In this document: positions 1 to 10,015 of the stretch, piece by piece
Layout: each line of letters begins with the position of its first letter
Position numbering within the stretch: the stretch's first letter is position 1
Assembly (NCBI GenBank): GCA_963585895.1
Contig: OY757911.1
Coordinates: 61,289,602 to 61,353,601, forward strand
Source of the DNA: Sepioteuthis lessoniana
Lineage: Eukaryota > Mollusca > Cephalopoda > Myopsida > Loliginidae
Direction of reading: 5' to 3'
DNA: 64,000 bases
Notes under the pieces: model-generated
What the model saw: the letters and a program-made list of their open reading frames with translations, nothing else
Told to the model about the DNA's origin: nothing
The model's database searches: none
Made by a program: the position numbers and the translations under genes

Positions 1-1179
1 ATGAACATTTGGTGATTCATTTGGCTTCCCAAAGGACAAAAACTACTCAGTACTGTCGGCATTTCTTTTCAGGCTTGCCTCAAGAGCCGGTTATAAAAAG
101 AAACCCACATTTCCTTTTAGACAAGTGGGCAGGTACTACCTGGGATGAAGGCTCCCAGGGACTATGCTGATAATTTTACGATTGCCTACTTATTATGGCC
201 CTATATACTTCAATTATAAGCCATGGTTCTCATCTTATAATGATTCTAATATCCGTTCCCTCTGATCCTCCCATGCCATATATTCCTGTTTTTTTTAAAT
301 GATTCTTAACTAGCATAATTTTAGTTGCTCTTAAAGTAATTGTATCTACCAATCTGTTTTCATGGTTAAAATAAGTTCTTTCAATATTGCCAATTGAAAT
401 TTTGCCGTATTGATATAATTTTATCGAAGTCACCCGTATATGAGTTAGATTGATATATCGACCGACCTTTCATGATAAATCTAATCAAATGATTTTTGAA
501 GTCAAGGGTAGCCCTTGAACCTTCCCTCTATGTTTGGATTTTAAATTTACAAAATTATTATTCCTCTATAGACCGACGCAATCTTTTTGACCTATTCACG
601 AGTACATACGGCAATTCATTTAAAAATGCTTCTAATATATTTTTTTGAAAATTCTTACGCAGCAGTCTGTTCAGCATTTCTTCAAAACAGATATTTATGT
701 AAAAGTACTATGATTTTTACAATATATGTTTTATACATAATGTAAAAATTCGGTGTTAAGAAATAAATTTAACTTACAAGGTGTTGTGATTATCCATGAT
801 AATATAAGTGTATATCCGTTTACATGTAGAGTCGTCATAGGTCACCAATCAATATGACATGCCTAGAATTGAAAGAAATGAAAAACGATTAGAAAATAGT
901 ATTTTAAGTAGCAAAATAATACTTCAGTATCACTACTTAAAAGCTCTTATATGTTTTACATTTAAGTGAATATATTTCCGGAAAACATGGGTTAATGAAT
1001 GTTATTGTACCATAGCCAGATACGGATATGCGTGAAACGTACATAGAATGTTCATAACATATATACATAGAACATCGAAATCCCGAAACACGAAAAACAC
1101 TTACGACTTCTTTGTTCAGGTACGAAACTTTTTATAACCTTTGAGTTTAAAGGTTCTTCGACATAAGGAGAGAGATACA
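1..1179. other. AT-rich stretch, no gene seen
   Basis: I see no domain, exon chain or repeat that I can name here. The only open frame of any length (230-433, minus) has low-complexity composition and no recognisable motif. It could be intronic or intergenic. Confidence 0.6.
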
Positions 1180-1460
1180 CATTCTTTCTATCCTGGCTTT
1201 TCCATCTGTCCTCTCCCCATCTCGTGCGGCACCCGTAGCGCGCAAATTCGTCTGGCCTCTGCGAGCCCCGAAAGTCGACCCTTCTTGTTCGCTGTCTAGT
1301 TCTCGACTCAACTAACTGACTTTTTCAAAATCCCCCAAATTCCCCGTGCACTTCCGGTGCAAGATGTCACCCGTACTCTGTAGCCCCGTTTCCCATCTGA
1401 GCTATTGTGACATCTCTGAATGACACGTCCCCGGCGCCCGCGCGCGTGAACACCTGCATT
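1180..1460. promoter_or_regulatory. CpG-rich island, possible TATA-less promoter
   Basis: This roughly 280-base block is clearly richer in G+C and in CpG than the AT-rich DNA around it, with CpG clusters near 1225-1275 and 1430-1447. At 1349-1360 it holds CACTTCCGGTGC, whose minus-strand reading contains CCGGAAGTG, the core of ETS/GABP sites found in many housekeeping promoters. No TATA box or open frame is evident next to it. It may be the promoter or first exon of a host gene lying to the left on the minus strand, or a GC-rich piece of an unrecognised repeat. The function is inference. Confidence 0.3.
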
Positions 1461-1633
1461 AATGTTGCACCTAAATAACACATGCACTGAGCTGAAAGGT
1501 TCTCAGCCTAAATAAACCCAAAGGCATAAAACGAAATCCCTCGGCCATTATATTACATTATGATTATTCTTCTTTCAGTAACCCATAGCAAGGGGTATAA
1601 GGAAGTTTATATTATTCCTTAGGAAATTAGACC

Positions 1634-1720
1634 AAAAGTAAACATAGCGGTGTGACTGAAGTTCGAACTCGCTAACTACACTGTCACAATCCGTTTGCCA
1701 TGTAGACTCTCGCTGTAATG
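1634..1720 (-). repeat. Family A tRNA-SINE head remnant
   Basis: On the minus strand this matches the head and early body of the family A SINE seen complete at 57446-57692, including the block around GAGTTCGAAC read on the plus strand. The hairpin tail is missing, so it is a truncated, diverged copy. The flanks 1461-1633 and 1721-2234 show nothing I can assign. Confidence 0.4.
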
Positions 1721-2234
1721 ATTGTAAATCGGAGAAAATAGAATACTCGAAACGCATAACAGAAGGCGATCGTTCTTTACGCATTGCCAACCGTCAATTT
1801 AAGTTAAAGCTTACAAAAAATGAAACAATTGATTTGAACAAGTCCTGCTCTCGGTTAAAGCATGAATGGGTTACAATCTGGTATTAGCAGTAGAAGTATG
1901 ATATTTTAAAAGAATAATGCTGGCTTGCAAGGTTTTCTGGGGATCTCACAAAGACGATATAGCTGATATAATAATTAATGAATATAGCAAATAAAACACT
2001 TGCTTTATTCATCAATTATTACATATTGGAATTGTAATTTATTAATATTTTTCCAGAATTCAAACAATAAAAAATGAATTTATCGGAGCCAAAAGTAATT
2101 CTTTGTTGACAATAAAATATTAGGGGTCGGCTGTACGCTGCAGGACTTTTATATGTTTTCACTTGACCTCAATGACAGAAAGGAAAGACAAGATTTAAAA
2201 AGAGAAAAAAACTCATTTTACTTCGCCTTCGTTT

Positions 2235-2440
2235 CCTTTCTTTGTTTAATGGCATATCAAACACCGTGGGGTTATTTAATGCAAATGCCGTTTTTATAGA
2301 AGGTTTCCCGTTTATGATATTAAACTGTATCTGATAGTGTATCGCCTGTGTTGGGGTTTGAAAAATGTAGAGTACCCATTCATTAACATTATTCTTCGGT
2401 CCACTTTCAACCGGAGTCGTAGTACCTGTAAGGGTTCCAT
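2235..2440. repeat. Family B repeat fragments in opposite orientations
   Basis: 2240-2300 reads on the minus strand as the family A/B hairpin tail (GGCAT-type outer stem). 2315-2440 reads on the plus strand as the middle of family B (AATCTGATGG-like start, then the TTGGGG...GGAGTAC block). The two pieces face opposite ways, so this is a composite of two decayed insertions or a rearranged one. Confidence 0.45.
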
Positions 2441-2721
2441 TTACGAGCAAATAAGAACTGATCAAATATTTACTACTTGTTATTTCCAACCATGTATAAG
2501 ATAGGAATACTTTATGAATAGAATAACGAGTTCTACATAGTAATACTTGAAACCATTTAACTGTATGCAAGCAAACGATTAATATTAAATTGAAATATAA
2601 GCGTTAAATTGCGATACTTGAAACTATTTAACTTCAAGTAAAAAAAAAAGATTAATATTAAATACAATTATTAGTTGTCTACATTTCAGAGAAGAAACTT
2701 GATAATTATCATAACTTAGAA

Positions 2722-3476
2722 TATTCTGACTACTGACTTCATCTTTATTGTTATAATAACGTTTCGGCCGATATGCTCTTCGGCCTTCTTCAGATGTTTC
2801 ATGTCCAACTCGGGAGTCCACACAGAATCTTGAAGTGAACACTTTATTTGATCGACTGCGGTCGACTGTCCCAGTTCTATTAACCCTGACCAGGTACAAG
2901 TGTTAAGTTATAGTAATTATTCCTTGTTGGTTTTACCTGTCGTTGGGATTGAATCCACAAACTTCAGATGATTTCACTCAGAGGCACCTTCTAACCATAT
3001 GCCTAGTCCACTACGCTATGTGTCCTTGCTGGACAACCACAGTGAATTTTTGAGACTTATAAACTTAATGTCTCCATTACCTCATGGGATACTTCTCTCT
3101 ACTATAATTTCAGATATGTTTTATTCGTTTTTTTATGGAGCTGTTTCGATTAATGACTCCTTAACTGTATTCATCACTATACTTGGTCTACTCAACTGGT
3201 CACTGTAGCCTAACATGTGCGCCGATTCTTTGATTCTTAAGGTGTTCTGTCCTGTCAATTATTTTAGGTTGATACCACAAGGGCAGATGGTGTCCTGTTT
3301 CCTTTGATATATAGTCAGCCATACCTGACTTTTCAATTTAAATTTCTCCAAAACATACTGCTTTTCCGTATTCCTCTAGCTTAGATTTTAATAGTAGGTG
3401 TGTCTGTGTATACTTTACCACAACTGCATGGGATAGATTAAATGTAGTGTTTGATCATGTTGTATTCTGTAGGGGG
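2722..3476 (-). mobile_element. Penelope-like element 3' part, inverted left arm
   Basis: Read on the minus strand, this segment repeats the 3' third of the Penelope-like element on the plus strand at 4023-5352. It covers the end of the GIY-YIG region (about 3180-3476), the 3' non-coding region, a tRNA-like block (about 2945-3035, with TAGCGTAGTGG resembling an A box and GGATTCAATCCC resembling a B box) and the terminal GGCCGAAACG stretch near 2765-2780. The copy is cut off at its 5' side near 3476, exactly where the plus copy begins, so the two copies stand head to head. Such partial inverted copies beside a PLE are well known for the Penelope family. Unlike the right arm, this arm has no family-B insertion. 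Confidence 0.75.
2762..2805 (-). ncRNA. Hammerhead-like motif at the PLE end (degenerate)
   Basis: The minus strand shows CTGAAGA, one extra A, then a perfect 6-bp stem GGCCGA/TCGGCC closed by an 8-base loop, then GAAAC. This is the order of a hammerhead core (CUGANGA, stem II, GAAA). I cannot find a convincing stem I or III, and the extra A after the core is unfavourable. PLE terminal regions are known to carry hammerhead ribozymes, so this may be a decayed one. The paired site in the right arm (5283-5317) is weaker. Confidence 0.25.
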
Positions 3477-3863
3477 CTTGATTCAGCAAAGATATCTTCG
3501 AAGAGTAGTGCAGTGAAAGCCATTGTCAACATCAGTAGGCGCAAATTAACTACCTCTGAGGAGTCAGAGCGAAACAAGGGTCTCAACTTCGACACTACCA
3601 TCAATCAGATTCCCTACTTGAATTTAATAGACCCAGTCGAGGAGGTAGCCATGAAAATTCCTAAGAACCAAGCCGATGAGCTAATATGGAAAGCGAGATG
3701 GGAACTAGAAAAATTAAAGCCTCCAAAGCCGGACATCTTAAAGGAAGAAAGACGAGTCGTCAAAATATTACAGTGTGATGAAAACATCGTTACCCAACCA
3801 GCAGACAAAGGCAATGGTACTGAAGTGATAGATAAGGTCAATACTTCTAATTATCAGATCTAA
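3477..3863 (+). pseudogene. Penelope-like element N-terminal fragment
   Basis: An open frame crosses 3447-3863, but its first ten or so codons are antisense of the GIY-YIG region of the inverted arm. The real PLE-like part begins near 3477. It contains KGLNFDTT followed by IPYLN and then PADKGNGTEVID, which is the conserved block upstream of the PLE reverse transcriptase (usual form PADKGNATVVMD). The frame stops at 3861-3863. The reverse transcriptase palm and fingers that should follow are absent: by 4023 the sequence is already in the C-terminal endonuclease region. This copy therefore cannot encode a working enzyme. The family assignment rests on the PADKGN block and on the endonuclease downstream. 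Confidence 0.7.
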
Positions 3864-4022
3864 TAGGCTACTGTAAAGTAAAGAAAGACCCGACATAGAA
3901 TACAGAAAGGCAGCAGTCAAATTTAAGTAGGGAATCCTCTTGATGGTCGTGGCGAAATGGAGACCCTTGATTAGACTGACTTCCCAGAGGTAGTTAGCTG
4001 GAAACTACTGATGTCGACAATG
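3864..4022 (+). other. Deletion scar between PLE N-terminus and GIY-YIG
   Basis: This 159-base stretch has stops in every frame. It joins the PLE N-terminal block to the C-terminal endonuclease region. A complete PLE would have well over 1 kb of reverse transcriptase here, so it marks a large internal deletion. Confidence 0.5.
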
Positions 4023-4345
4023 GCTCCCACAGAATACAATATGACCAAGTATTGCGTCTAATCTATACCATGCAGTTGTGGTAAAGTATACAAAGCCGAG
4101 ACACGCCGACTACTAAAATGTCAGCTAGAGGAACACCGAAAAGCAGTATGTCTCGCAGAAATTGAAAAGTCGGGTAAGGCTGATCATATATCAAAGGAAA
4201 CGGGACACCATCTGCCCTTGTGGGATCAACCTAAAATAATTGACAGGACAGAACACTGGAAGATAAGACGTCTCAAAGAATCGGCGCACATGTTAGGCTA
4301 CAGTGACCAGTTGAGTAGACCAAGTATAGAGATAAATTCCTTTTA
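4023..4345 (+). pseudogene. PLE GIY-YIG endonuclease remnant
   Basis: Translated from about 4069, the frame reads IPCSCGKVYKAETRRLL, then LEEHRKAV, ADHISKETGHHLPLWD, and IIDRTEHWKIRRLKESAHML. This is the usual C-terminal GIY-YIG nuclease layout of Penelope-like elements (SCG, VYIGETGR, EHR, H, W, IDR..W..RR..E). The normal YIG motif is changed to YKA, so the catalytic core is damaged. The frame runs into a stop at 4345. The first half is mirrored on the minus strand at 3180-3476. In PLEs this domain nicks the target DNA; here it is a relic. Confidence 0.7.
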
Positions 4346-5352
4346 GTAGCCATTAATCAAACAAGAATCCCATTAAAAAACAAATAAACAAACCAACAAA
4401 ACACCCCTAAGATGTGATAGTGGAGAGGTTTGGTTGGCTGGTTGAGTTTTATAGCAAATCAACCTTATAGGTTATTTAATGCCAAATCCATTTTTATACA
4501 GATAATCAGTTCTATTTCAAACAATTCAGTTTAGCATTAGTACACAGTTTAATTGTAACTATTCAGTTTAGTCAAAAAGTTCGAATTCAAACAATTCAGT
4601 TTAGTGTAAGTATAATTTTGTTTACACACAGTTAAATACAATTTAGTATAGTATAAGTACAGTTTTGTCCACACAGCTAAATGTCAAAATAGTTTTATTT
4701 CAAACTATTCAGTTTAGCATAAGTACACACTTTAGTTCTATTTGACCCATAGATAGGGCCATATCCGGAGCTTCCACTTGAGGCCAGAGTAGACCTGGGA
4801 GCGATGTCCATGAAGGGATACTCTGCGGTTCCCAAAGCTCCAGCATCACTGGAAGCTCACTACAGATTGTTTGGTATCATATCCACGTCATTCGTTGGTA
4901 GGAGGGGGTCTTACCCCTCTGCAGAGGTGCAGCCGGTGTATTCGACAGCCTCAGCCGACTTGGCAAATAATTGAGAGGAGTATCCCATGAGGTGATGGAG
5001 ACATTAAGTTTATAAGTCACAAAAATTCATGGTGAAGTGTCTGGCAAGTATACATAGCACACTGGATTATGCATTTGCCTTAGAAGGTGCTTCTGAGTGA
5101 AAAATGGAGGTTGTGGATTCAATCCCAACAACAGGTAAAACTAACCAGGAAGACTTACAACAACTTAACACTTGTAACTGATCGTGGTTAACAGAACTGG
5201 AACAGTCTACCGCTGTCGATCAAATAAAGGGTTCAGTTCGAGATTCTGTGAGGACTCCTGAGTTCCAAATGAAATACTTGATGACCGAAGGACATATCAG
5301 CCGAAACGTTGTGATTATAACAGTAAAGGGGATGTTAATAATCAGAATATTT
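4346..5352 (+). mobile_element. Penelope-like element 3' region, right arm
   Basis: This is the 3' non-coding part of the plus-strand PLE. It is the inverted partner of 2722-3180 and is split by a family-B repeat (4433-4975). It carries a tRNA-like block at about 5050-5130 (TAGCACACTGG, then GGATTCAATCCC) and ends near 5352 after CCGAAACGTTGTG. Without the insertion, the two arms match over most of their length, with clear divergence. The tRNA-like block may be a SINE that inserted before the duplication, or part of the element itself. Confidence 0.65.
4433..4975 (-). mobile_element. Family B repeat inserted in the PLE right arm
   Basis: Minus-strand family-B repeat: its 5' structured head lies near 4975 (AGTCGGCTGAGG-like) and its hairpin tail near 4450-4490. 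The left PLE arm has the uninterrupted site, with a single ATAGTAGAGAG at about 3095-3110. Here the related motif flanks the insertion on both sides (ATAGTGGAGAGG and ATAATTGAGAGG), an imperfect target duplication. The repeat therefore arrived after the arms were duplicated. Confidence 0.7.
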
Positions 5353-5488
5353 TTGAATAATAACAATGATTAACGTGAGCAATAGATAAAAACATTTAGA
5401 TATGTGCAAACAAATGAGATGTAACCACTCGTTTTATAATAAAGTTACCTACAAACTATTCGTTTAAAAATTATATATTACAGGATTT

Positions 5489-5520
5489 GGCATTAAGTAA
5501 CCCACAAGGGTTAATATGCT
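5489..5520 (+). repeat. Isolated family A/B hairpin tail
   Basis: The 32-base tail shared by families A and B, with outer stem GGCAT/ATGC(T) and inner stem AACCC/GGGTT around an ACAA loop. In most copies the inner stem is AACCT/AGGTT, so both sides of one pair have changed together here. Confidence 0.6.
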
Positions 5521-6301
5521 ATAAAAACACTAAAACAAATCATGTAGAGAACAGTAGTTGTACAATTTAACCCATAGCTGGTGTGGGGATAAGAGTATTA
5601 GTTAGAAAGAACGACTTGTGTTCGCACACCAGTCGCGCTATGTCAGAGTCCACCACATTAATGCCTACAAAGGAGATAATTGTTTTTCTTTATTAATCGT
5701 CGTCCCTATCAGCTGGAGTTTTCGCTTAAGCTTCAAATCAATCAACTCAACTTTAAAATGTATGAAAAACAATTGTCAATTTTCGAAGTTTCCAAAGTCT
5801 TTTGCGACTGATCAAGCCAGTGAATGAAAGTTTATAAGTTTCCTAAAGCAGCTTGACCACCCTTTGTGTTAATTGCCTCTGTCAGTCATTTCTGACGTCG
5901 TCTGGCGTTTACCTTGATTATGGCGGAAAGAGAACCAAAATAAAATGAAAATTAATACCTGAAATATTGAAAAAGGTAATGAAAAAAGATAAATATGTTT
6001 CCCAATAATACAAAACTCAGAAAAAAAAAAACTGTTTTGATATTAAAGGAACGGATTTTTTTATGTTATGTAATGTTATATCCTTTAAAAGGAATTATTT
6101 TTTTGTCATTTTATGCAGTACACTTAAATTTAAGATACGAAAACCTGCGAATGTATGCATCCTGAAAATATGCCATCGTCAAAGCAAGAAAAAACTTGCT
6201 GTATGATTACATTGGCGAGAAATTGAGGGACACTAAGCGCCATAGATTCTGTCCTCTTGGATCTCTATATACTCTATGCTCGATTACCGAAACTGACCAC
6301 A
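5521..6301. other. AT-rich stretch, no gene seen
   Basis: No recognisable coding region. The short plus-strand frame 5618-5827 has no motif I know and ordinary AT-rich composition. Confidence 0.55.

Positions 6302-6358
<57 letters not shown>
6302..6358. repeat. (AT)n microsatellite
   Basis: Uninterrupted AT dinucleotide tract of about 57 bases, directly downstream (minus-strand sense) of the hammerhead motif at 6379-6437. Confidence 0.98.
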
Positions 6359-6363
<5 letters not shown>

Positions 6364-6378
6364 TAACTTAAATCGCGA

Positions 6379-6437
6379 GTCGAAAATCTTCTACTAAAGT
6401 TTCACCTTAACGGATCATCAGGAAGTTTTTCCTCGAC
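6379..6437 (-). ncRNA. Hammerhead ribozyme, type I (candidate)
   Basis: Minus strand: a 5' stem I arm GTCGAGG-AAAAA-CTTC, the core CTGATGA (6421-6415), a weak stem II (CC/GG around GTTAA, next to a U-U mismatch), GAAA (6403-6400), a short stem III ACT/AGT, U16.1 and A17 (6392), and a 3' stem I arm GAAG-A-TTTTC-GAC. Stem I pairs CTTC with GAAG, AAAA with TTTT and G with C, then after a bulge GTC with GAC. All core positions match the hammerhead consensus, and the predicted cut is between 6392 and 6391. A short stem III is typical of hammerheads in retroelements. The weak point is stem II. The host repeat is unidentified; an (AT)n tract follows 20 bases downstream. Confidence 0.6.
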
Positions 6438-6545
6438 TAAATTCTAAGGAGAAATCGCTTTCCTTTATTCACCAAAACCCCACCTAGCCTAGAATTTGCA
6501 AATTTTTTTTTCTGGTACCGTGAATACTGGTAAATATTAGATTAG

Positions 6546-6549
<4 letters not shown>

Positions 6550-6586
<37 letters not shown>
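6550..6586. repeat. (AT)n microsatellite
   Basis: AT dinucleotide tract bounding the other side of the 6359-6549 ribozyme-bearing segment. Confidence 0.95.
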
Positions 6587-6588
<2 letters not shown>

Positions 6589-6870
6589 TTGTATGAAGCA
6601 AATAAATGTTGCAATAAGGTGTTTCTTAACACTGAGTAAAATGCCATAAATGACGATTTTTTGCCCAAGTACATACACACATACGCACACATATATACAT
6701 ATTTTTATATAACCCGAGGAGGAAAATCCACGGGGGTAGGAGTACCCAATTTGAGTTGCCAATGTCAACGGCTACTGATGTATAATTAATTTGGGATTAA
6801 ACACAAACCAACACTTAACGTGCAGAGCTAAAATAACTTTTTTATATAAAAATAAAAAGCTTTACTTCCT

Positions 6871-6920
6871 TGCTGTCATTATGAATTTATTTCTGGTTGT
6901 GAAGCCATCATCAGATGAAA
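6871..6920 (-). ncRNA. Hammerhead-like motif (weak)
   Basis: Minus strand has an exact CTGATGA (6914-6908), a 3-bp stem II TGG/CCA around an 8-base loop, and GAAA (6893-6890). Stem III and stem I pair poorly, so this is either decayed or a chance match. Confidence 0.25.
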
Positions 6921-7244
6921 GGAAATTTTTATTTAGGTGTTGTTATATTGCTTCCGGCTAGAATGGAATTTAAAAAAAAAATCCTTTTTTTTTTTTGGAA
7001 AATCAAAATAATTTTTTAATCAAAATAATTTTTTAATATAATTTATCATATTTTTTAATCAAGAAAAAAATCTTTAATATTGAGGATATTATATCTGTTA
7101 TTATTTTCATTTATATAATGTTTAAACAATCCTATAAAAACAAAAAAAACTATTACCCCTAATTTATATACTACTTCAATTTAAAAAAAATCTAATTCCG
7201 GAAAAAGTAAATTGCGGGAAGCGACTTGTTTAAATTTATTAATT

Positions 7245-7290
7245 ATTCCTGAAGATCCAGTCAGTGAAATCTAGGTAGATTGGTCTAACA
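7245..7290 (+). ncRNA. Decayed relative of the 6379-6437 hammerhead
   Basis: Plus strand reads CTGAAGATCC, then GTGAAA, then TCTAGGTAGA. This follows the order and much of the wording of the minus-strand motif at 6379-6437 (CTGATGATCC, GTGAAAC, TTTAGTAGA). The core is altered and stem I is not kept. Confidence 0.3.
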
Positions 7291-7382
7291 CCGTTGGTTT
7301 TATTACTTTAAATTCTCTGTACTTAGTGTATCGAGCACTATTTACGATTAGCTTAGCTGATTCTGCCTGTCTTTTTTCTTGT

Positions 7383-7450
7383 GGTGAGGTTGGTGGGTTA
7401 TTTGGGTTTTATGGCATATCAACCTTGGTAGGTTATTTAACGCCAAATTC
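7383..7450 (-). repeat. Family A/B hairpin tail, minus strand
   Basis: Minus-strand copy of the shared tail with inner stem AACCT/AGGTT around an ACCA loop. The sequence to its right does not clearly continue as family A or B, so the body may be lost. Confidence 0.5.
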
Positions 7451-7765
7451 TGTCTATATGTATATACATTCAAACAAAGATTTCTAAACAAATACTTAGT
7501 AGGTAAGATTTTCTATCAGCAGGATTTCGTTTGTTTATACATGATTAAGCAGTTTTAGTAAGCTGGATTACAGGAGTACGCCACCACCCAAAACTTATCC
7601 GGCAAGGTATCGCAGTGCTATTTGATTATTTTCAAATAGAACGGGTACTTTTAGTCCTTTCTTTTCTTTTTTATTGAATTTGATTCCCCAGATATCAGTT
7701 TGTATAATTTATTAGTAAACTGTATCATCTGTGTTTTTTAAGCTGTCGTAGTCTTATAGGCTAAT

Positions 7766-7767
<2 letters not shown>

Positions 7768-7799
<32 letters not shown>
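7768..7799. repeat. (AT)n microsatellite
   Basis: AT dinucleotide tract ending at a mariner-like terminal segment. Confidence 0.95.
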
Positions 7800-7800
<1 letters not shown>

Positions 7801-7905
7801 GAGGATCATTAAATAAGTTTCCAGACTATTTTCGTATGGGCACTTATACTGATAGTACACACATGAAACTCTAGTCCCCTTCGAAGTAATCTCCTCCGTG
7901 TTTTA
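7800..7905. mobile_element. Mariner-like terminal remnant
   Basis: The segment begins CGAGGATCATTAAATAAG, then contains TCCCCTTCGAAGTAATCTCC. These resemble the terminal inverted repeat and the adjacent 5' region of mariner-family transposons. No transposase frame is present; an RTE fragment follows directly. Confidence 0.35.
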
Positions 7906-8640
7906 ATCGTCTTATTTGGATGGTTTGTGAGATGAGAAGTGGTCGTATAGCTGCAATTCTGAGGCATGTTGCTTCCATGAATTGTTCAAAACAACACGTA
8001 GCTTTCTTGTGTAATTACTGTCTTGTTTTTTTTTCTCCGTGCGTTTCGTGAGCGTCCATGTGGTGCATCCATACAGTAGTAATACACAGCCACAGCTTGA
8101 AAGAAATCCCGTTTTATTTTATCAGATTAGATTTCCATATGATCGATAACCTGTCAATTGTATTCCAAGCCTCTGTTAGGCGTATGTAGCCATCACTTTC
8201 ATTGCTGACGAGGTATGTGAACTGGTCCACTTAAAGTGGAGATGACTCCTCGTTAATAACACGACTTAATTTGTTTGCCTTCGCGTAGAAGCCATGTCTC
8301 TTACTGCTTGCTCCAGGCTATGCAGTAAGGATTCAGTTTGGGTAGGTTTAGTTACGAGAAGCACTTGATCATCGGCGTCGGCTTTGTCTGTTATAGTTGC
8401 TACGTAATATTAACTTTTTTTTAGCGTAAAGCCATTTTCTTTTATTAGATCTATCAACGTTCGAAGGATCTAGTTTTGGCAGATTATGAACATATTTTGG
8501 GCTAATGTACATCCTTCCAAAACTTCAGCCACAGTGTCAATAAAGCGTCAACATCAGGTAGTTTAACAATTGCTTTCATGTTTTTGCAAAGCATAATAGC
8601 GCAACAGTTTTTAGTGGGGTGCATATACTAATAATCTTTG
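7906..8640 (-). pseudogene. RTE-like LINE fragment, old copy
   Basis: Read on the minus strand, this aligns by eye with the reverse transcriptase C-terminal half of the RTE element at 40716-43745. It includes the counterpart of the DFTYLGS region, the segment leading to ILLYGCTTW, and the connection towards LYGHLPPI. It has frame breaks and many substitutions. The 3' end (low coordinates) and the 5' end (high coordinates, next to an AT tract) are both missing, so only about a quarter of the element remains. Confidence 0.65.
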
Positions 8641-8641
<1 letters not shown>

Positions 8642-8693
<52 letters not shown>

Positions 8694-8710
8694 AGAGAGA
8701 GAGAGAGAGA
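8642..8710. repeat. (TA)n followed by (GA)n
   Basis: About 48 bases of TA repeat followed by about 19 bases of GA repeat. Confidence 0.97.
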
Positions 8711-10015
8711 TGGGCAGTTTTTCCTTAACCTTGCTAAGTTGCCTGATTTTCGACTAAAAAATGCCTTGATTGAATAAACCATCATGTGCGTTCTTTATTC
8801 GGGGTAGAAATAACATCACAATATACTGTTTAAAATGATGATAATTACATTTCGTTTAAAATTAGGTCTAAAAATCATGCGCGATTTTAAAAGCCCAAAT
8901 GTTGTTTTAAAGAAGACCAGAAATATGAGAAAATAATTTTTCGAATAATAAACGTAATAGCAATAACGAGGGGGAAAATGGCAACCTGCCTACACAAACT
9001 AAATCTATTCTGTTTGATTGGAAAAAAAAGGGAGAAGAGTATTTTGAATTACTTTCTATTGGCTGATTGCCTAATCTGCACTTAGTGCATTAGGAATATA
9101 TTGAAACAGACAAATTATATCAAATAAAAAATGAATACTATATAATAAGAGTAAAAATAAAGAAATAGTTTGGGATAATAATCATACACAATTTAATTTG
9201 TCTAATCTAAATCGTACATTGAGATTTTTTAAAACTTTTTAGTCAAGTTTTATTGGCCTGCATTCATTTATTTTTGTCGGCTGTGATTAAATTTAAATTT
9301 ATTTCGCTGTCAAGATAAATATGAAGAAACCCAAAGATATAAAGTTTAAAACATTTTCGGCGATTGCGGTTGCAATTTGAAATACTTTTGCTTGTTAATG
9401 TATTTCATTAATTTATTCTGTGATTATATGAATACAAAATAAATCACAAATCAATAATTTACAGTGGTGGTAGCATACTTATCGCACTGTATAATTCAAA
9501 TTCTTTCACTTAGTTTTAGAAGCCCACATACTTTATATACATTTGAAAAAATATTTTTGTACACAGTAAAATAAGTTAACCAAAATATTTTCTATCAAAT
9601 TCAATGCAAACATTGTTTACTGTCTATTTGGTCACTTGAATTGCCTCCGGCTGAACTTGTTATGTTCTAAAACTTTTTTTTATTATGGTGATACATGTCA
9701 TCTACATTTGACAAGACAGACTTACAAATATTAAAAATATTGGCTTGAAAAATATCCTTTAATATCAGAAGAAAACTTTTCGACGGTTATTAATATGATA
9801 CTTATTCACCTTTAAAATAGCCATGAAGTCTCCGACAAAAGCTTCCAGCATATTTTGAAATCTTTTATTCGTCCTTATTCAATCATTTAAGTATTTCTGC
9901 CAATCTTATATCTCCAACAGCAACTTTTTAGCAGAACTGTTTACAACTCGATATAGAATTTGATTTTGATTTTATCGATTATTCGAGGATCTTTTTAGAT
10001 CTTGAAATAATTTTT
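8711..10015. other. AT-rich stretch, no gene seen
   Basis: 1.3 kb with no long open frame, no recognisable repeat and no obvious structure. It could be unique intergenic or intronic DNA. Confidence 0.55.

Noticed and set aside
3558..3585. CTGAGGA...GAAAC on the plus strand
   Set aside because: Lies in the PLE coding frame, with only one possible stem II pair and no stem I or III.
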